A stretch of DNA of 64,000 nucleotides from Oceanicola granulosus HTCC2516 (GTDB lineage: Bacteria; Pseudomonadota; Alphaproteobacteria; Rhodobacterales; Rhodobacteraceae). The DNA lies in assembly GCF_000153305.1 (NCBI RefSeq), contig NZ_CH724107.1, forward strand, positions 447,071 to 511,070. The letters run 5' to 3'. Below are positions 9,990 through 20,935 of this stretch, piece by piece. Every line of letters starts with the position of its first letter. The stretch's first letter is position 1. The translations under genes and the position numbers were made by a program. The notes beneath the pieces were generated by a model that saw only the letters and a program-made list of their open reading frames with translations, did not search any database and had not been told where the DNA came from.

Positions 9990-10481
9990 TCAGACGGAGG
10001 CGCCATGGACGTAGCCGATCGACATCGCCCGCAGCTCGGCATGTACCGCGGGCGAGATCCGCCCGGCCTGCAGGGTGATCCGGTGCAGCGCGTCCATGGC
10101 GTTGGCGACGGCCCCGGCCTCGGCGTCGGTGAAGTCGCGGTCGCTGCGGGCGAAGCCGCCGACGCTGCGGCTGCCGCCCCAGAGGTGCCCGAGGGCGATC
10201 CCGTGCTTCATGTCATAGGCGCGCGCCCGCTCGAGGACGCCGCCGGGCGGGTCGTCGAGTTCGGCCCAGCGAATCCAGCCCTCGTTGGCGAAGCCCCAGC
10301 GGACGATCGGGTCGTGCATCACGAGGCCCTCGTCGGAATAGCGGTCGATCCAGTCGCGCCGGTAGGTCTGGAACAGGAAATCCGGCCGGTTGAAGCGGAT
10401 GTGGCACGCGATGGCGAAGCCGGCGTTGCTCAACTCACCCAGCCGCGCGACCTCGCGCTCGATATCGGCCGTCAAACTCAT
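9990..10481 (-). CDS. Autoinducer-binding domain protein lacking a DNA-binding domain
   Basis: A 163-residue protein that is essentially only the ligand-binding half of a LuxR regulator. The residues that line the acyl-homoserine-lactone pocket are present: Trp and Tyr in RRDWIDRY, Asp-Pro in HDPIVRW, Trp in IRWAEL and Gly in HGIALG. After residue ~145 the chain ends in a short tail (SIGYVHGASV) with no helix-turn-helix. The ATG at 10481 is preceded by GAGGAG with seven-base spacing; a GTG one codon upstream is possible. It is divergent from a complete LuxR (10610) whose luxI lies downstream. It could titrate signal, form heterodimers with LuxR or act on another partner. Confidence 0.85.
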   Translation of the reverse strand: MSLTADIEREVARLGELSNAGFAIACHIRFNRPDFLFQTYRRDWIDRYSDEGLVMHDPIVRWGFANEGWIRWAELDDPPGGVLERARAYDMKHGIALGHLWGGSRSVGGFARSDRDFTDAEAGAVANAMDALHRITLQAGRISPAVHAELRAMSIGYVHGASV

Positions 10482-10509
10482 CACTTCTCTCCTCGTTCAC
10501 CCTCAACGC

Positions 10510-10533
10510 GGTTGTCAGTCGGCCGATACAACC
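10510..10533. promoter_or_regulatory. Dyad in the divergent autoinducer-regulator promoter region
   Basis: A 24-bp dyad with arms GGTTGT (10510-10515) and ACAACC (10528-10533) around a TCGGCCGA palindrome lies between the two divergent regulator genes. Position and size fit a lux-box-type operator, but the sequence does not match the classical lux or tra box, so this is tentative. Confidence 0.35.
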
Positions 10534-10609
10534 TCTACATTATGCGAGTGATCCGCACGACCCGCCATATCTCCTTCGGGACAGTCTCCGGCAGCCGGGC
10601 TCGCCGGGC

Positions 10610-11218
10610 GTGAACGGTCCGCTGCTGTCGGTCGATGTCGCCGCGCTTGCGCCGGCAGGCAGCTACCTCGCCCTCCGCGTCGGATTTGCCTTTCCGCTCG
10701 AGGAGGTCAACCGGCTGCCGCCCGAGTGGGTCGACCACTACACCGCCAAGGGGCTTATGCTGGCCGATCCGGCGATGCGCTGGATCTACGCCAACACCGG
10801 CGCGATCCGCTGGTCGGAGATCGCGCTCGACGATCCGCTGCAGGTGCTGGCGCAGGCGCGCAGCTTCGGGTTGCGCTACGGGCTTGCCGTGTCGCTGCAC
10901 GACGACACGCCGCTCGGGCAGCGCTCGTTCGGCCTGTTCGCGCGCGCCGACCGGGAGTTCGACGACAGCGAGGTCGCGCTTCTGACGCTCTACCTCACCC
11001 GCCGCCACGAGGAGCGCATGCCGCCGAGCAACCTCACTGCCGCCGAGCTCGAGGCGCTGCGGATGGTGAAGGACGGACAGCGGGTCAAGCAGATCGCCCA
11101 CGAGCTGGGCGTCAGCGAGGGCGCGGTCAAGCAGCGGCTGAAGAACGCCAAGCGCAAGCTCAACGCCGCCACCAGCGCGCAGGCGGCGACGATGGCGACG
11201 GAGTTCGGCCTGATCTGA
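10610..11218 (+). CDS. LuxR-family quorum-sensing regulator
   Basis: A 202-residue transcription factor with an N-terminal autoinducer-binding domain (about residues 10-130) and a C-terminal LuxR helix-turn-helix (about 145-190). Pocket residues are conserved: Trp and Tyr in PPEWVDHY, Asp-Pro in ADPAMRW and Trp in IRWSEI. The HTH reads NLTAAELEALRMVKDGQ followed by IAHELGVSEGAVKQRLKNAK, with the typical Glu and Gly positions. The start is GTG at 10610. It is short compared with canonical LuxR proteins (235-250 residues). luxI begins 183 bp downstream on the same strand, so this is very probably the cognate receptor. Confidence 0.9.
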   Translation: MNGPLLSVDVAALAPAGSYLALRVGFAFPLEEVNRLPPEWVDHYTAKGLMLADPAMRWIYANTGAIRWSEIALDDPLQVLAQARSFGLRYGLAVSLHDDTPLGQRSFGLFARADREFDDSEVALLTLYLTRRHEERMPPSNLTAAELEALRMVKDGQRVKQIAHELGVSEGAVKQRLKNAKRKLNAATSAQAATMATEFGLI

Positions 11219-11224
11219 GCCCTC

Positions 11225-11236
11225 GGACACTTGTCC
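11225..11236. promoter_or_regulatory. Short perfect dyad before luxI
   Basis: GGACA-CT-TGTCC is a perfect inverted repeat seven bases after the luxR stop and 165 bases before luxI. It may be an operator for the luxI promoter. It is short enough to arise by chance in GC-rich DNA. Confidence 0.3.
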
Positions 11237-11276
11237 CCAACTTTCGAAGCGGTGCGGCCCGGCACCGAAGCCGCGG

Positions 11277-11291
11277 TTAACGATCTGTTAG
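11277..11291. promoter_or_regulatory. CtrA-like site (one mismatch) upstream of luxI
   Basis: TTAA-CGATCTG-TTAG matches the CtrA consensus TTAA-N7-TTAA except for the last base. Two further TTAA words follow at 11300-11315. It lies about 110 bp upstream of the luxI start. In other Rhodobacterales CtrA and quorum sensing are linked, so a functional site is plausible but unproven. Confidence 0.4.
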
Positions 11292-11401
11292 GCAGTCGCC
11301 TTAAGGTTGTTAAGCGTCACGGCTGCGCTAACGGACAGCCGCCCGACAATACCAGAGAAATCCAGACAGGCCGGGCGCTTCGCCCGGCGAGGGAGGCGCT
11401 C

Positions 11402-12042
11402 ATGCGTACGATCACGTTCAACCTGAAGTCACTCCACCAGCACGGCGATGCGTTCTGCGACTATCTCGCGTTGCGCAAGCGCTTCTTCGTCGACGCGCTC
11501 GGCTGGGACATCCCGCACGACGCGACCGTCGAGATGGACCAATACGACAACCCGACGGCCCGCTACTCGCTCGTCGTCGGCGACGACGGCCGGGTGCTGG
11601 CGGGCGCGCGGGCGCTGCCGACCACGGCGAGCTGGGGGCTGACGACCTACATGCTGCGCGACGCCCAGAGCGGCAAGGTCGCCGGCATCCCGGCCGACCT
11701 GCTCGACGGGCAGATCGTCACCGCCGGGATGTGGGAATGCACCCGCCTCGTCATCGCGCCGTCGGTGCAGGGCGCGACGGCCCGGCGCGCCTGCCTCGGG
11801 CTGATCTGCGAGGGGCTGGTGGAGATGGCGCTCGAGGAGGGCGCGCGCGAGCTGATGTCTCTGTCGAACCTGTGGCTGCTGCGCGCCCTGCGCCAGCTCG
11901 GCTACCCGGCCGACCTCATCAGCCGGCCCTACGTCAACAGCGACGACGGCCACCGGTACGCGGTCATGAAGATGCCGGCCATCCGGCTCCACCGCCCGGC
12001 CGCGCCGGCGCGGGCGGTGGAGACGCGGGTGCCCGAGCCTGC

Positions 12043-12046
<4 letters not shown>
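11402..12046 (+). CDS. luxI: Acyl-homoserine-lactone synthase, LuxI family
   Basis: A 214-residue autoinducer synthase that makes N-acyl-homoserine lactones from S-adenosylmethionine and an acyl carrier. The invariant LuxI residues are all present and fall on canonical numbers: R25, F29, W35, E44, D46, D49 and R70. The equivalents of E101 and R104 are E112 and R115 in WECTRLVI. The frame is open upstream to 11231, but the ATG at 11402 aligns with family starts (MRTITFNL). The acyl-chain preference cannot be read from the sequence. Its stop overlaps the convergent purB stop by four bases. The upstream gap carries candidate CtrA and dyad sites. Confidence 0.95.
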
Positions 12047-13350
<1,304 letters not shown>

Positions 13351-13488
13351 CTCGGCACCTTTCGTCTCGGCAGGGGATCACGGGCCTCCTAGACGGCAGT
13401 GGACGTGGCGGCAAGGGCAGGGGCCGGCCGGGGCGGACCCGCAGGCGCCCGGGCGGCGTTGGCCCCTCGATCCCCAGCCGGAGCCTCC

Positions 13489-14517
13489 ATGTTCACATCC
13501 CTGCCGCTGCCCGTCGTCCTCGCCATCTTCGCGGCGTGCGGCGTGGTGATCCTGCTGCTCGGCGTGCGCATGACGGCGCTGGCGGACCGCATCGCCGACC
13601 TCACCGGGCTGGGCGAGGCGGTGGTCGGCGCGGTGCTGCTCGGCGCGGCGACGTCGCTGTCGGGCGTGGTCGTTTCGGTGACGGCGGCGCTCGACGGACG
13701 CGCCTCGCTCGCCTTCGCCAACGGGATCGGCGGCATCGCGGCGCAGACCGTCTTCCTCGCCGTGGCCGACATGATCCACCGCCGCGCCAACCTCGAACAT
13801 GCCGCCGCCGAGGTGACCAACCTGTTCCAGGCGGCGCTGCTGATGGTGCTGCTGGCGCTGCCTCTGGTGGCCTGGAGCGCGCCGGAGGTCAGCTTCTGGT
13901 CGGTGCACCCGGTCTCGCTGCTGATGCTGGCGGGCTACATCGCCGGGGTGGTGGCGACTCGGCGCGCGCGCCAGACGCCGATGTGGCGCCCCGTGCGCAC
14001 CAAGGAGACGCGGCCCGACGATCCCGACGAGGAGGTCGCCCGGAGCGGCGCGGCGCGCGTGATCGGCGTCTTCGTCTTCCTGATGGTGCTGATGGGCATC
14101 GCGGGCTGGCTGGTGGCCCAGTCGGCGGTCGCCATCGTCACCCGCGTCGGCATCTCCGAGACCATCGTCGGCGCGCTGATGACGGCGGTCGTGACCTCGC
14201 TGCCCGAACTCGTCACCACGCTCGCCGCCGTGCGCCGGGGCGCGATGCAGCTCGCGCTCGGCGGGATCATCGGCGGCAACACTTTCGACACGCTGTTCCT
14301 CGCCGCCTCCGACGCCGCCTACCGCGACGGCTCGATCTACCACGCCGTCGCGCGCACCGATTTCCTGTGGCTGACGGTGGGGATGCTGATGACGGGCGTG
14401 CTGCTCATGGGGCTGATCCTGCGCGAGCGCGACGGACCGTTCCGCATCGGCACCGAGAGCGTGCTCCTGCTGGCGATCTACGGCGGCGCGGTTGCGATCC
14501 AGCTCGCCACCGGCTAA
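13489..14517 (+). CDS. Sodium/calcium exchanger family membrane protein
   Basis: A 342-residue inner-membrane cation antiporter of the Ca2+/cation exchanger (CaCA) superfamily. It has two homologous halves, each with about five helices and an alpha-repeat. The second repeat is well preserved (SETIVGALMTAVVTSLPELVTTLAAVRRG followed by GGIIGGNTFDTLF, split here into two segments). The first is weaker (GEAVVGAVLLGAATSLSGVVVSVTAA), as in other short bacterial members. A charged cytoplasmic loop (KETRPDDPDEEVARSG) joins the halves. The ATG at 13489 follows a GGAG. The transported ion cannot be decided from the sequence. A small DUF6314 gene follows after 11 bases. Confidence 0.82.
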   Translation: MFTSLPLPVVLAIFAACGVVILLLGVRMTALADRIADLTGLGEAVVGAVLLGAATSLSGVVVSVTAALDGRASLAFANGIGGIAAQTVFLAVADMIHRRANLEHAAAEVTNLFQAALLMVLLALPLVAWSAPEVSFWSVHPVSLLMLAGYIAGVVATRRARQTPMWRPVRTKETRPDDPDEEVARSGAARVIGVFVFLMVLMGIAGWLVAQSAVAIVTRVGISETIVGALMTAVVTSLPELVTTLAAVRRGAMQLALGGIIGGNTFDTLFLAASDAAYRDGSIYHAVARTDFLWLTVGMLMTGVLLMGLILRERDGPFRIGTESVLLLAIYGGAVAIQLATG

Positions 14518-14528
14518 CCGGCGGCGCC

Positions 14529-14936
14529 ATGAGCTTGCTGGCCCGTTTCCTCGGCACCTGGAGCCTCGCGCGCGAGGTCGACGACGCCCGCGCCGGCGCG
14601 CTGCTCGCCTACGAGGGGACGGCCACGCTCGCCCCAGACGAGGCGGGGCTGGTCTACGACGAGGCCGGTGCCTGGACGGCCGGCCCCTACGCGGGGCTGC
14701 GCGCCACCCGCCGCTACCTCTGGCGCCCCGCGTCCGACGGTATCGCCGTGCTGTTCCACGACGGCCGCCCGTTCCACGACTTCGCCCTCGCACGCCCCGC
14801 CGCGCAGCACCTCTGCGGCGCCGACACCTACGACGTGACCTACGCCTTCGCGCTGCCCGGCGGCTGGCAGAGCGTCTGGCAGGTCTGCGGCCCGGCGAAG
14901 GACTACCGCGCCACCACCCGCTACTGCCGCGCCTGA
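14529..14936 (+). CDS. DUF6314 family protein
   Basis: A 135-residue soluble protein of the DUF6314 family, a small lipocalin-like beta-rich fold without known activity. Typical family features are FLGTWSLARE at the N-terminus, TRRYLWRP in the middle, and HDGRPFHDF, CGADTYDVTYAF and GPAKDYRATTRY in the second half. The ATG at 14529 lies 11 bases after the exchanger stop, so the two genes may be co-transcribed. There is no signal peptide. Confidence 0.82.
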   Translation: MSLLARFLGTWSLAREVDDARAGALLAYEGTATLAPDEAGLVYDEAGAWTAGPYAGLRATRRYLWRPASDGIAVLFHDGRPFHDFALARPAAQHLCGADTYDVTYAFALPGGWQSVWQVCGPAKDYRATTRYCRA

Positions 14937-15003
14937 GGCTTGCGGCAGCCTGGGGATTGTTGCACAACTCCCCCTGACGAAAGCCTAGGAAAGAGGGTGG
15001 CTC

Positions 15004-15603
15004 ATGGCTCTGGCAATGACGGACAAGGTTCTGGCCGATGCGGTCTGGCCCGAGGCGGCGCGCGGACGGCTGCTGCGGCAGGCGGCGCTGGTCGTGGCGG
15101 GCGTGGTCTTCATGATCGCGATGGCGAAGATCCGGGTGCCCATGTGGCCGGTGCCGATCACCATGGGCACCTTCGCGGTGCTGACGCTGGGCGCCGCCTA
15201 CGGCCCCCGCCTCGGCCTGGTGACGATCCTCGGCTACCTGCTCATCGGCGCGCTCGGCTTCGACGTGTTCGCCTCGTCGGCGGCCGACAATGCCGGCCTG
15301 AGCTACATGCTCGGCGGCACCGGCGGCTACCTGGTCGGCTACGTGCTCGCGGTCGCGGCGCTCGGCATGGCGGCGCGCGCGGGTTGGGACCGGTCGGTCG
15401 GCGGCATGGCGGCGGCGATGCTGCTGGGCAACGCGATCATCTACGTTCCCGGCGTCGCCTGGCTCGGCGTGCTCTACGGCTGGGACCAGCCGCTGCTGCA
15501 GTGGGGCCTGTTCCCGTTCCTCATCGGCGATGCGCTCAAGCTCGGCCTCGCCGCGCTGCTGGTGCCCGCCCTGTGGAAGCTGGTCGCCAAGGCCCGCGGC
15601 TGA
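15004..15603 (+). CDS. bioY: Biotin transporter BioY
   Basis: Substrate-binding membrane component of the energy-coupling-factor biotin transporter, 199 residues with about six helices. Diagnostic segments are KIRVPMWPVPITMGTFAVL, the GAAYGPRLG turn, GALGFDVFAS and GGTGGYLVGYVLA. No ECF ATPase or BioN gene is adjacent, so it either works alone or uses components encoded elsewhere. The ATG at 15004 is preceded by GAAAGAGGGTGGCTC. I found no BioR-type operator and no riboswitch in the short upstream gap. A strong terminator follows. Confidence 0.93.
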   Translation: MALAMTDKVLADAVWPEAARGRLLRQAALVVAGVVFMIAMAKIRVPMWPVPITMGTFAVLTLGAAYGPRLGLVTILGYLLIGALGFDVFASSAADNAGLSYMLGGTGGYLVGYVLAVAALGMAARAGWDRSVGGMAAAMLLGNAIIYVPGVAWLGVLYGWDQPLLQWGLFPFLIGDALKLGLAALLVPALWKLVAKARG

Positions 15604-15628
15604 CCCGGCCGACCGGATCAACGATACG

Positions 15629-15657
15629 GGGCGCGGGAGCCATTCCCGCGCCCTTTT
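15629..15657 (+). terminator. Intrinsic terminator after bioY
   Basis: A perfect 10-bp GC-rich stem (15629-15638 with 15644-15653), a five-base loop and a TTTT tail. It lies 26 bases after the bioY stop and ends just before the start of the next gene. Confidence 0.88.
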
Positions 15658-15673
15658 CATGTGCCGGAGCGCC

Positions 15674-16414
15674 ATGAGCCCGCGGCGCCCGCCCATCCTG
15701 CAGCCCGCGATCCCGACCGAGCTGCGCGCCGCCGCGGCGCTGCCGCTGCCCCGGATGCAGCCCGTCGCCGGCCCCTGGATCACCGTCGACGCCGCCTACG
15801 CCGCCCAGATGGCCGAGCGCGCCCGCCTCGCAGCCGAACACGGCCCCGGCGTGCTGCGCGCCCTCGACGGCAGCGCCCCCGCGCTCGACGACCTGCTCGA
15901 CACCGTGCTCGCGGCCCTCGACGACCACCCCGCCTTCGCCCGCGACGGCGCGGCGATCCGCTGCCCCGACGGCCGCCGCGTCACGCCCGAGCGCGCGCGC
16001 CCGCTCGAGAGCCTCAACGCGCTCCTCGCCGAAGACCTGTGCCTGCTCGAGAAGCGCGGCGACGAGCACGTCCTGACCGCCGCCGCCCTCTGCTTCCCCG
16101 CCGGCTGGACGCTCGCCCAGAAGATCGGCCGGCCGCTGACCCGCATCCACCGCCCCGTGCCGCCCTACGACGACGACATCGCCCGCCGCGTGCAGCGCTT
16201 CTTCGACGCCGCCCGCCCCGGCCGCCCGCTCTGGCGCGCCAACCTGCACGGCTACACCACCCCCGACCTCTACCTGCCCCTGCGCGAGGACGAGCCGAAA
16301 TCCAAGATCTCGGCCCGCCCCGCCTACCTGCGCAGCGAACGCCAGACCGTCCTGCGCCTGCCCGCCTCCGGCGCGGTCCTGTTCGCCATCCACACCACCG
16401 TCACCCGCGCCTGA
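15674..16414 (+). CDS. DUF3445 family protein (haem-dependent oxidative N-demethylase-like)
   Basis: A 246-residue soluble protein of the DUF3445 (PF11927) family, whose characterised relatives are haem-dependent oxidative N-demethylase subunits. Family landmarks are the LAEDLCLLEK segment, CFPAGWTLAQKIGRPL, IHRPVPPYDDDIARRVQRFF and the C-terminal LRSERQTVLRLP. The frame is open further upstream. I chose the ATG at 15674 because GGAG lies six bases before it; the ATG at 15659 falls in the T-tract end of the previous terminator. No partner subunit gene is nearby, so substrate and function stay open. Confidence 0.8.
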   Translation: MSPRRPPILQPAIPTELRAAAALPLPRMQPVAGPWITVDAAYAAQMAERARLAAEHGPGVLRALDGSAPALDDLLDTVLAALDDHPAFARDGAAIRCPDGRRVTPERARPLESLNALLAEDLCLLEKRGDEHVLTAAALCFPAGWTLAQKIGRPLTRIHRPVPPYDDDIARRVQRFFDAARPGRPLWRANLHGYTTPDLYLPLREDEPKSKISARPAYLRSERQTVLRLPASGAVLFAIHTTVTRA

Positions 16415-16454
16415 CGCCCCCATTCTCTGTCCGGCAAATATCCTCGGGGAGAGC

Positions 16455-16481
16455 GCGAGAGGGGCAGACAGCCCCTCTCGC
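16455..16481 (+). terminator. Large hairpin after the DUF3445 gene
   Basis: A perfect 11-bp stem GCGAGAGGGGC / GCCCCTCTCGC with an AGACA loop. It is preceded by a GCAAATATCCTCGGGG motif that resembles other intergenic motifs in this window. There is no T-tract, so termination may be Rho-assisted or the hairpin may act in mRNA stability. Confidence 0.55.
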
Positions 16482-16508
16482 CCCCGCCGGCCACGCGCGG
16501 CACGCACG

Positions 16509-16537
16509 AAAAAAGGCGCCCCCGCGAGGAGGCGCCT
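16509..16537 (-). terminator. Intrinsic terminator of glnA
   Basis: On the minus strand a 10-bp stem (one G-T pair) with a four-base loop is followed directly by TTTTTT. It lies 31 bases past the glnA stop and closes the glnB-glnA operon. Confidence 0.9.
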
Positions 16538-16567
16538 GTCCAGTCCCGGGAATGCGGGGACCGGTGT

Positions 16568-17974
16568 TCAGCAGCTGTAGTACAGCTTGAACTCGATCGG
16601 GTGCGGGGTGTGCTCGTAGGCGTACACCTCTTCCCACTTCAGGCCCATGTAGCCCTCGATCTGGTCCCGCGTAAAGACGTCGCCGACGAGCAGGAAGTCG
16701 TGGTCCGCCTCGAGCTCCTCCAGCGCCTCGCGCAGCGACGCGCAGACGGTGGGGATGCCGGCCAGCTCCTCGGGGGGCAGGTCGTAGAGGTCCTTGTCCG
16801 ACGCCGGGCCCGGGTCGATCTTGTTCTTGATCCCGTCGAGGCCGGCCATCAGCAGCGCCGCGAAGCACAGGTAGGGGTTGGCGGACGGATCGGGGAAGCG
16901 GGCCTCGACGCGCTTGGCCTTCGGGCTCTCCGCCCACGGGATCCGGACGCAGCCCGAGCGGTTGTTGGCCGAGTAGGCGCGCAGCACGGGGGCCTCGAAG
17001 CCGGGAATCAGGCGCTTGTAGGAGTTGGTCGAGGGGTTGGTGAAGGCGTTGAGCGCCTTGGCGTGCTTCAGGATGCCGCCGATGAACCACAGGGCTTCCT
17101 CGGAGAGATCGGCGTACTTGTCGCCCGCGAAGAGCGGCTTGCCGTCCTTCCAGATCGACATGTTGACGTGCATCCCCGTGCCGTTGTCGCCGGCGATGGG
17201 CTTGGGCATGAAGGTCGCCGTCTTGCCGTAGGCCTGTGCGACGTTGTGGATGACGTACTTGTACTTCTGGATCTCGTCGGCCTGCTTGGTCAGCGAGTCG
17301 AAGACCAGCCCGAGCTCGTGCTGGCACGAGGCGACCTCGTGGTGGTGCTTGTCCACCTTCATGCCGAGCTTCTTCATGGTCGAGAGCATCTCGGAGCGGA
17401 TGTCCTGCGCGTCGTCGATCGGGTTGACCGGGAAGTAGCCGCCCTTGACGCCCGGCCGGTGGCCGGTGTTGCCCATCTCGTACTCGGTGTCGGTGTTCCA
17501 CGAGGCGTCGATCGCGTCGACCTGGTAGGAGACCTTGTTGGTCGTGACCGCGAAGCGGACGTCGTCGAACAGGAAGAACTCCGCCTCGGGGCCGAAGAAC
17601 GCGGCGTCGCCGATGCCGGACGACTTCAGGTAGGCCTCGGCGAGCAGCGCCGTGCCGCGCGGGTCGCGGTTGTAGGGCTCGCCGGTGTCGGGCTCGACGA
17701 CGGTGCAGTGCAGGCAGAGCGTCTTCTCGGCGTAAAACGGGTCGATATAGGCGCTGTCGGTGTCGGGCATGAGCTTCATGTCGGACTGGTCGATCGACTT
17801 CCAGCCGGCGATGGACGAGCCATCGAACATGAAGCCCTCCTCGAGGAAGTCCTCGTCGATCTGGCTGACGTCGATGGTGACGTGCTGCAGCTTGCCGCGC
17901 GGGTCGGTGAAGCGGACATCGACGTACTGGACGTCTTCGTCTTCGATGAGTTTGAGAACGTCGGCGTTGCTCAT
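16568..17974 (-). CDS. glnA: Glutamine synthetase type I
   Basis: Makes glutamine from glutamate, ammonia and ATP and is the central ammonium-assimilation enzyme. It has the standard 468 residues. Visible motifs are FDGSSIAGW near the N-terminus, [12 protein letters not shown] for metal binding, [14 protein letters not shown], and NRSGCVRIP for substrate binding. The adenylylation site is Tyr397 in [11 protein letters not shown], so activity should be controlled by GlnE. The gene is 46 bp downstream of glnB on the same strand, the classical alphaproteobacterial glnBA operon. It ends at the terminator at 16509-16537. Confidence 0.98.
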   Translation of the reverse strand: MSNADVLKLIEDEDVQYVDVRFTDPRGKLQHVTIDVSQIDEDFLEEGFMFDGSSIAGWKSIDQSDMKLMPDTDSAYIDPFYAEKTLCLHCTVVEPDTGEPYNRDPRGTALLAEAYLKSSGIGDAAFFGPEAEFFLFDDVRFAVTTNKVSYQVDAIDASWNTDTEYEMGNTGHRPGVKGGYFPVNPIDDAQDIRSEMLSTMKKLGMKVDKHHHEVASCQHELGLVFDSLTKQADEIQKYKYVIHNVAQAYGKTATFMPKPIAGDNGTGMHVNMSIWKDGKPLFAGDKYADLSEEALWFIGGILKHAKALNAFTNPSTNSYKRLIPGFEAPVLRAYSANNRSGCVRIPWAESPKAKRVEARFPDPSANPYLCFAALLMAGLDGIKNKIDPGPASDKDLYDLPPEELAGIPTVCASLREALEELEADHDFLLVGDVFTRDQIEGYMGLKWEEVYAYEHTPHPIEFKLYYSC

Positions 17975-18020
17975 GGGTCTGGATTCCCCTTGTTGGTAAT
18001 CGTGTCTTGGGTGCGGGCGG

Positions 18021-20074
<2,054 letters not shown>

Positions 20075-20124
20075 GCGCCGCGCGCGGGGCGCAGAGCCGC
20101 CGCCGCCGCGGTCCGGGGAGAAGG

Positions 20125-20604
20125 TCAGACCGCGGCGGAGGCCACTTCGAGACCGTCGGCGTAGAGCACGTGCTGACGGTCGAAGACGAGATCGTAGACG
20201 CGGGCGGTGGTGCGCGCGGCGGGCGAGATGAACTCGCCGTCGATGAGCCGGCGGGCGGGAACCATCGCGGCGCGGGCGCCGAACATCGCCTCGGCGCGCC
20301 AGTCGCGGATATGGACGAGAGCGTCGGGGGCGATCAGCATGTCGCGGTCGGGGCGGGTATGGCCGAGGGAGCCGGCCTTGATGCGGATCGGCGTCAGCTC
20401 GACGTCGCGCACCCGCACCTCGCGCAGCACGGCCATGCCGCTGTCGCGCGTGATGATGCGGTCGCCCGCGCCGAGGTGCTCGACCGGCAGTTCGCCGTCC
20501 ATCGTCATCAGCGAGGTGCCGGCACAGAAGCCGGTGACCTCTTGCGTGGTGTCGACGCGCGCGCCGCCGGCGGCGGCGCCTGCCGTGTTCGTCTCCAGGT
20601 CCAT
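20125..20604 (-). CDS. Hint-domain protein
   Basis: A small protein (159 residues from the ATG at 20604) built around a Hedgehog/intein (Hint) module: GFCAGTSLMTMDGELPVEHLGAGDRIITRD, given here as overlapping parts GFCAGTSLMT and VEHLGAGDRI, then DMLIAPDALVHIRD and VYDLVFDRQHVLYADGLEV. In Rhodobacterales such domains are common, often in secreted proteins, and may self-process. Here it is nearly free-standing, with a short 35-residue N-terminal extension that has no signal peptide. An earlier ATG at 20649 would add 15 residues. Substrate and role are unknown. It lies just upstream of, and opposite to, tRNA-Leu. Confidence 0.75.
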   Translation of the reverse strand: MDLETNTAGAAAGGARVDTTQEVTGFCAGTSLMTMDGELPVEHLGAGDRIITRDSGMAVLREVRVRDVELTPIRIKAGSLGHTRPDRDMLIAPDALVHIRDWRAEAMFGARAAMVPARRLIDGEFISPAARTTARVYDLVFDRQHVLYADGLEVASAAV

Positions 20605-20768
20605 GGCGATTTTCCGCTCTTGGTATGTCTGCCTCAGTCTTCTCGCCATAATGTGTCAAAAAAGAGTTTACGTCAGGCCCAATTGCGGGCGATGACGCGC
20701 CGTGTGCGGCTTCTTTGCCCCACATTTGACTTGAACCCGGGGCGCTTGCGCGCGACATCCAAGCCTGT

Positions 20769-20853
20769 GCGGGTGTGGCGGAACTGGTAGACGCACCAGA
20801 TTTAGGTTCTGGCGCCGCGAGGCGTGGGGGTTCGAGTCCCTTCACCCGCACCA
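20769..20853 (+). tRNA. tRNA-Leu (anticodon UAG)
   Basis: An 85-nt tRNA with an encoded CCA end. The acceptor arms GCGGGTG and CACCCGC pair, and the anticodon stem CCAGA/TCTGG closes the loop TTTAGGT, giving anticodon UAG. There is a long class II variable arm (GCGCCGCGAGGCGT region) and a T-loop GGTTCGAGTCC. The long variable arm and G-rich D region fit leucine. Confidence 0.96.
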
Positions 20854-20935
20854 CCTTCCCCGGATGCCCCGCCAAGCTTGCACTCCGGCGCGATCCGTGG
20901 CCCCTGTCGCTGCGACAGCAGTGATGGAGGACGAG

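Noticed and set aside
14937-15003. Riboswitch or BioR operator before bioY
   Set aside because: The gap is only 67 bp, with no TTATNNATAA-type palindrome and no structured RNA that I can recognise.
13378-15783. An 801-codon minus-strand frame across the exchanger, DUF6314 and bioY genes
   Set aside because: Three well-supported plus-strand genes occupy the same DNA, and the frame has no recognisable domain.
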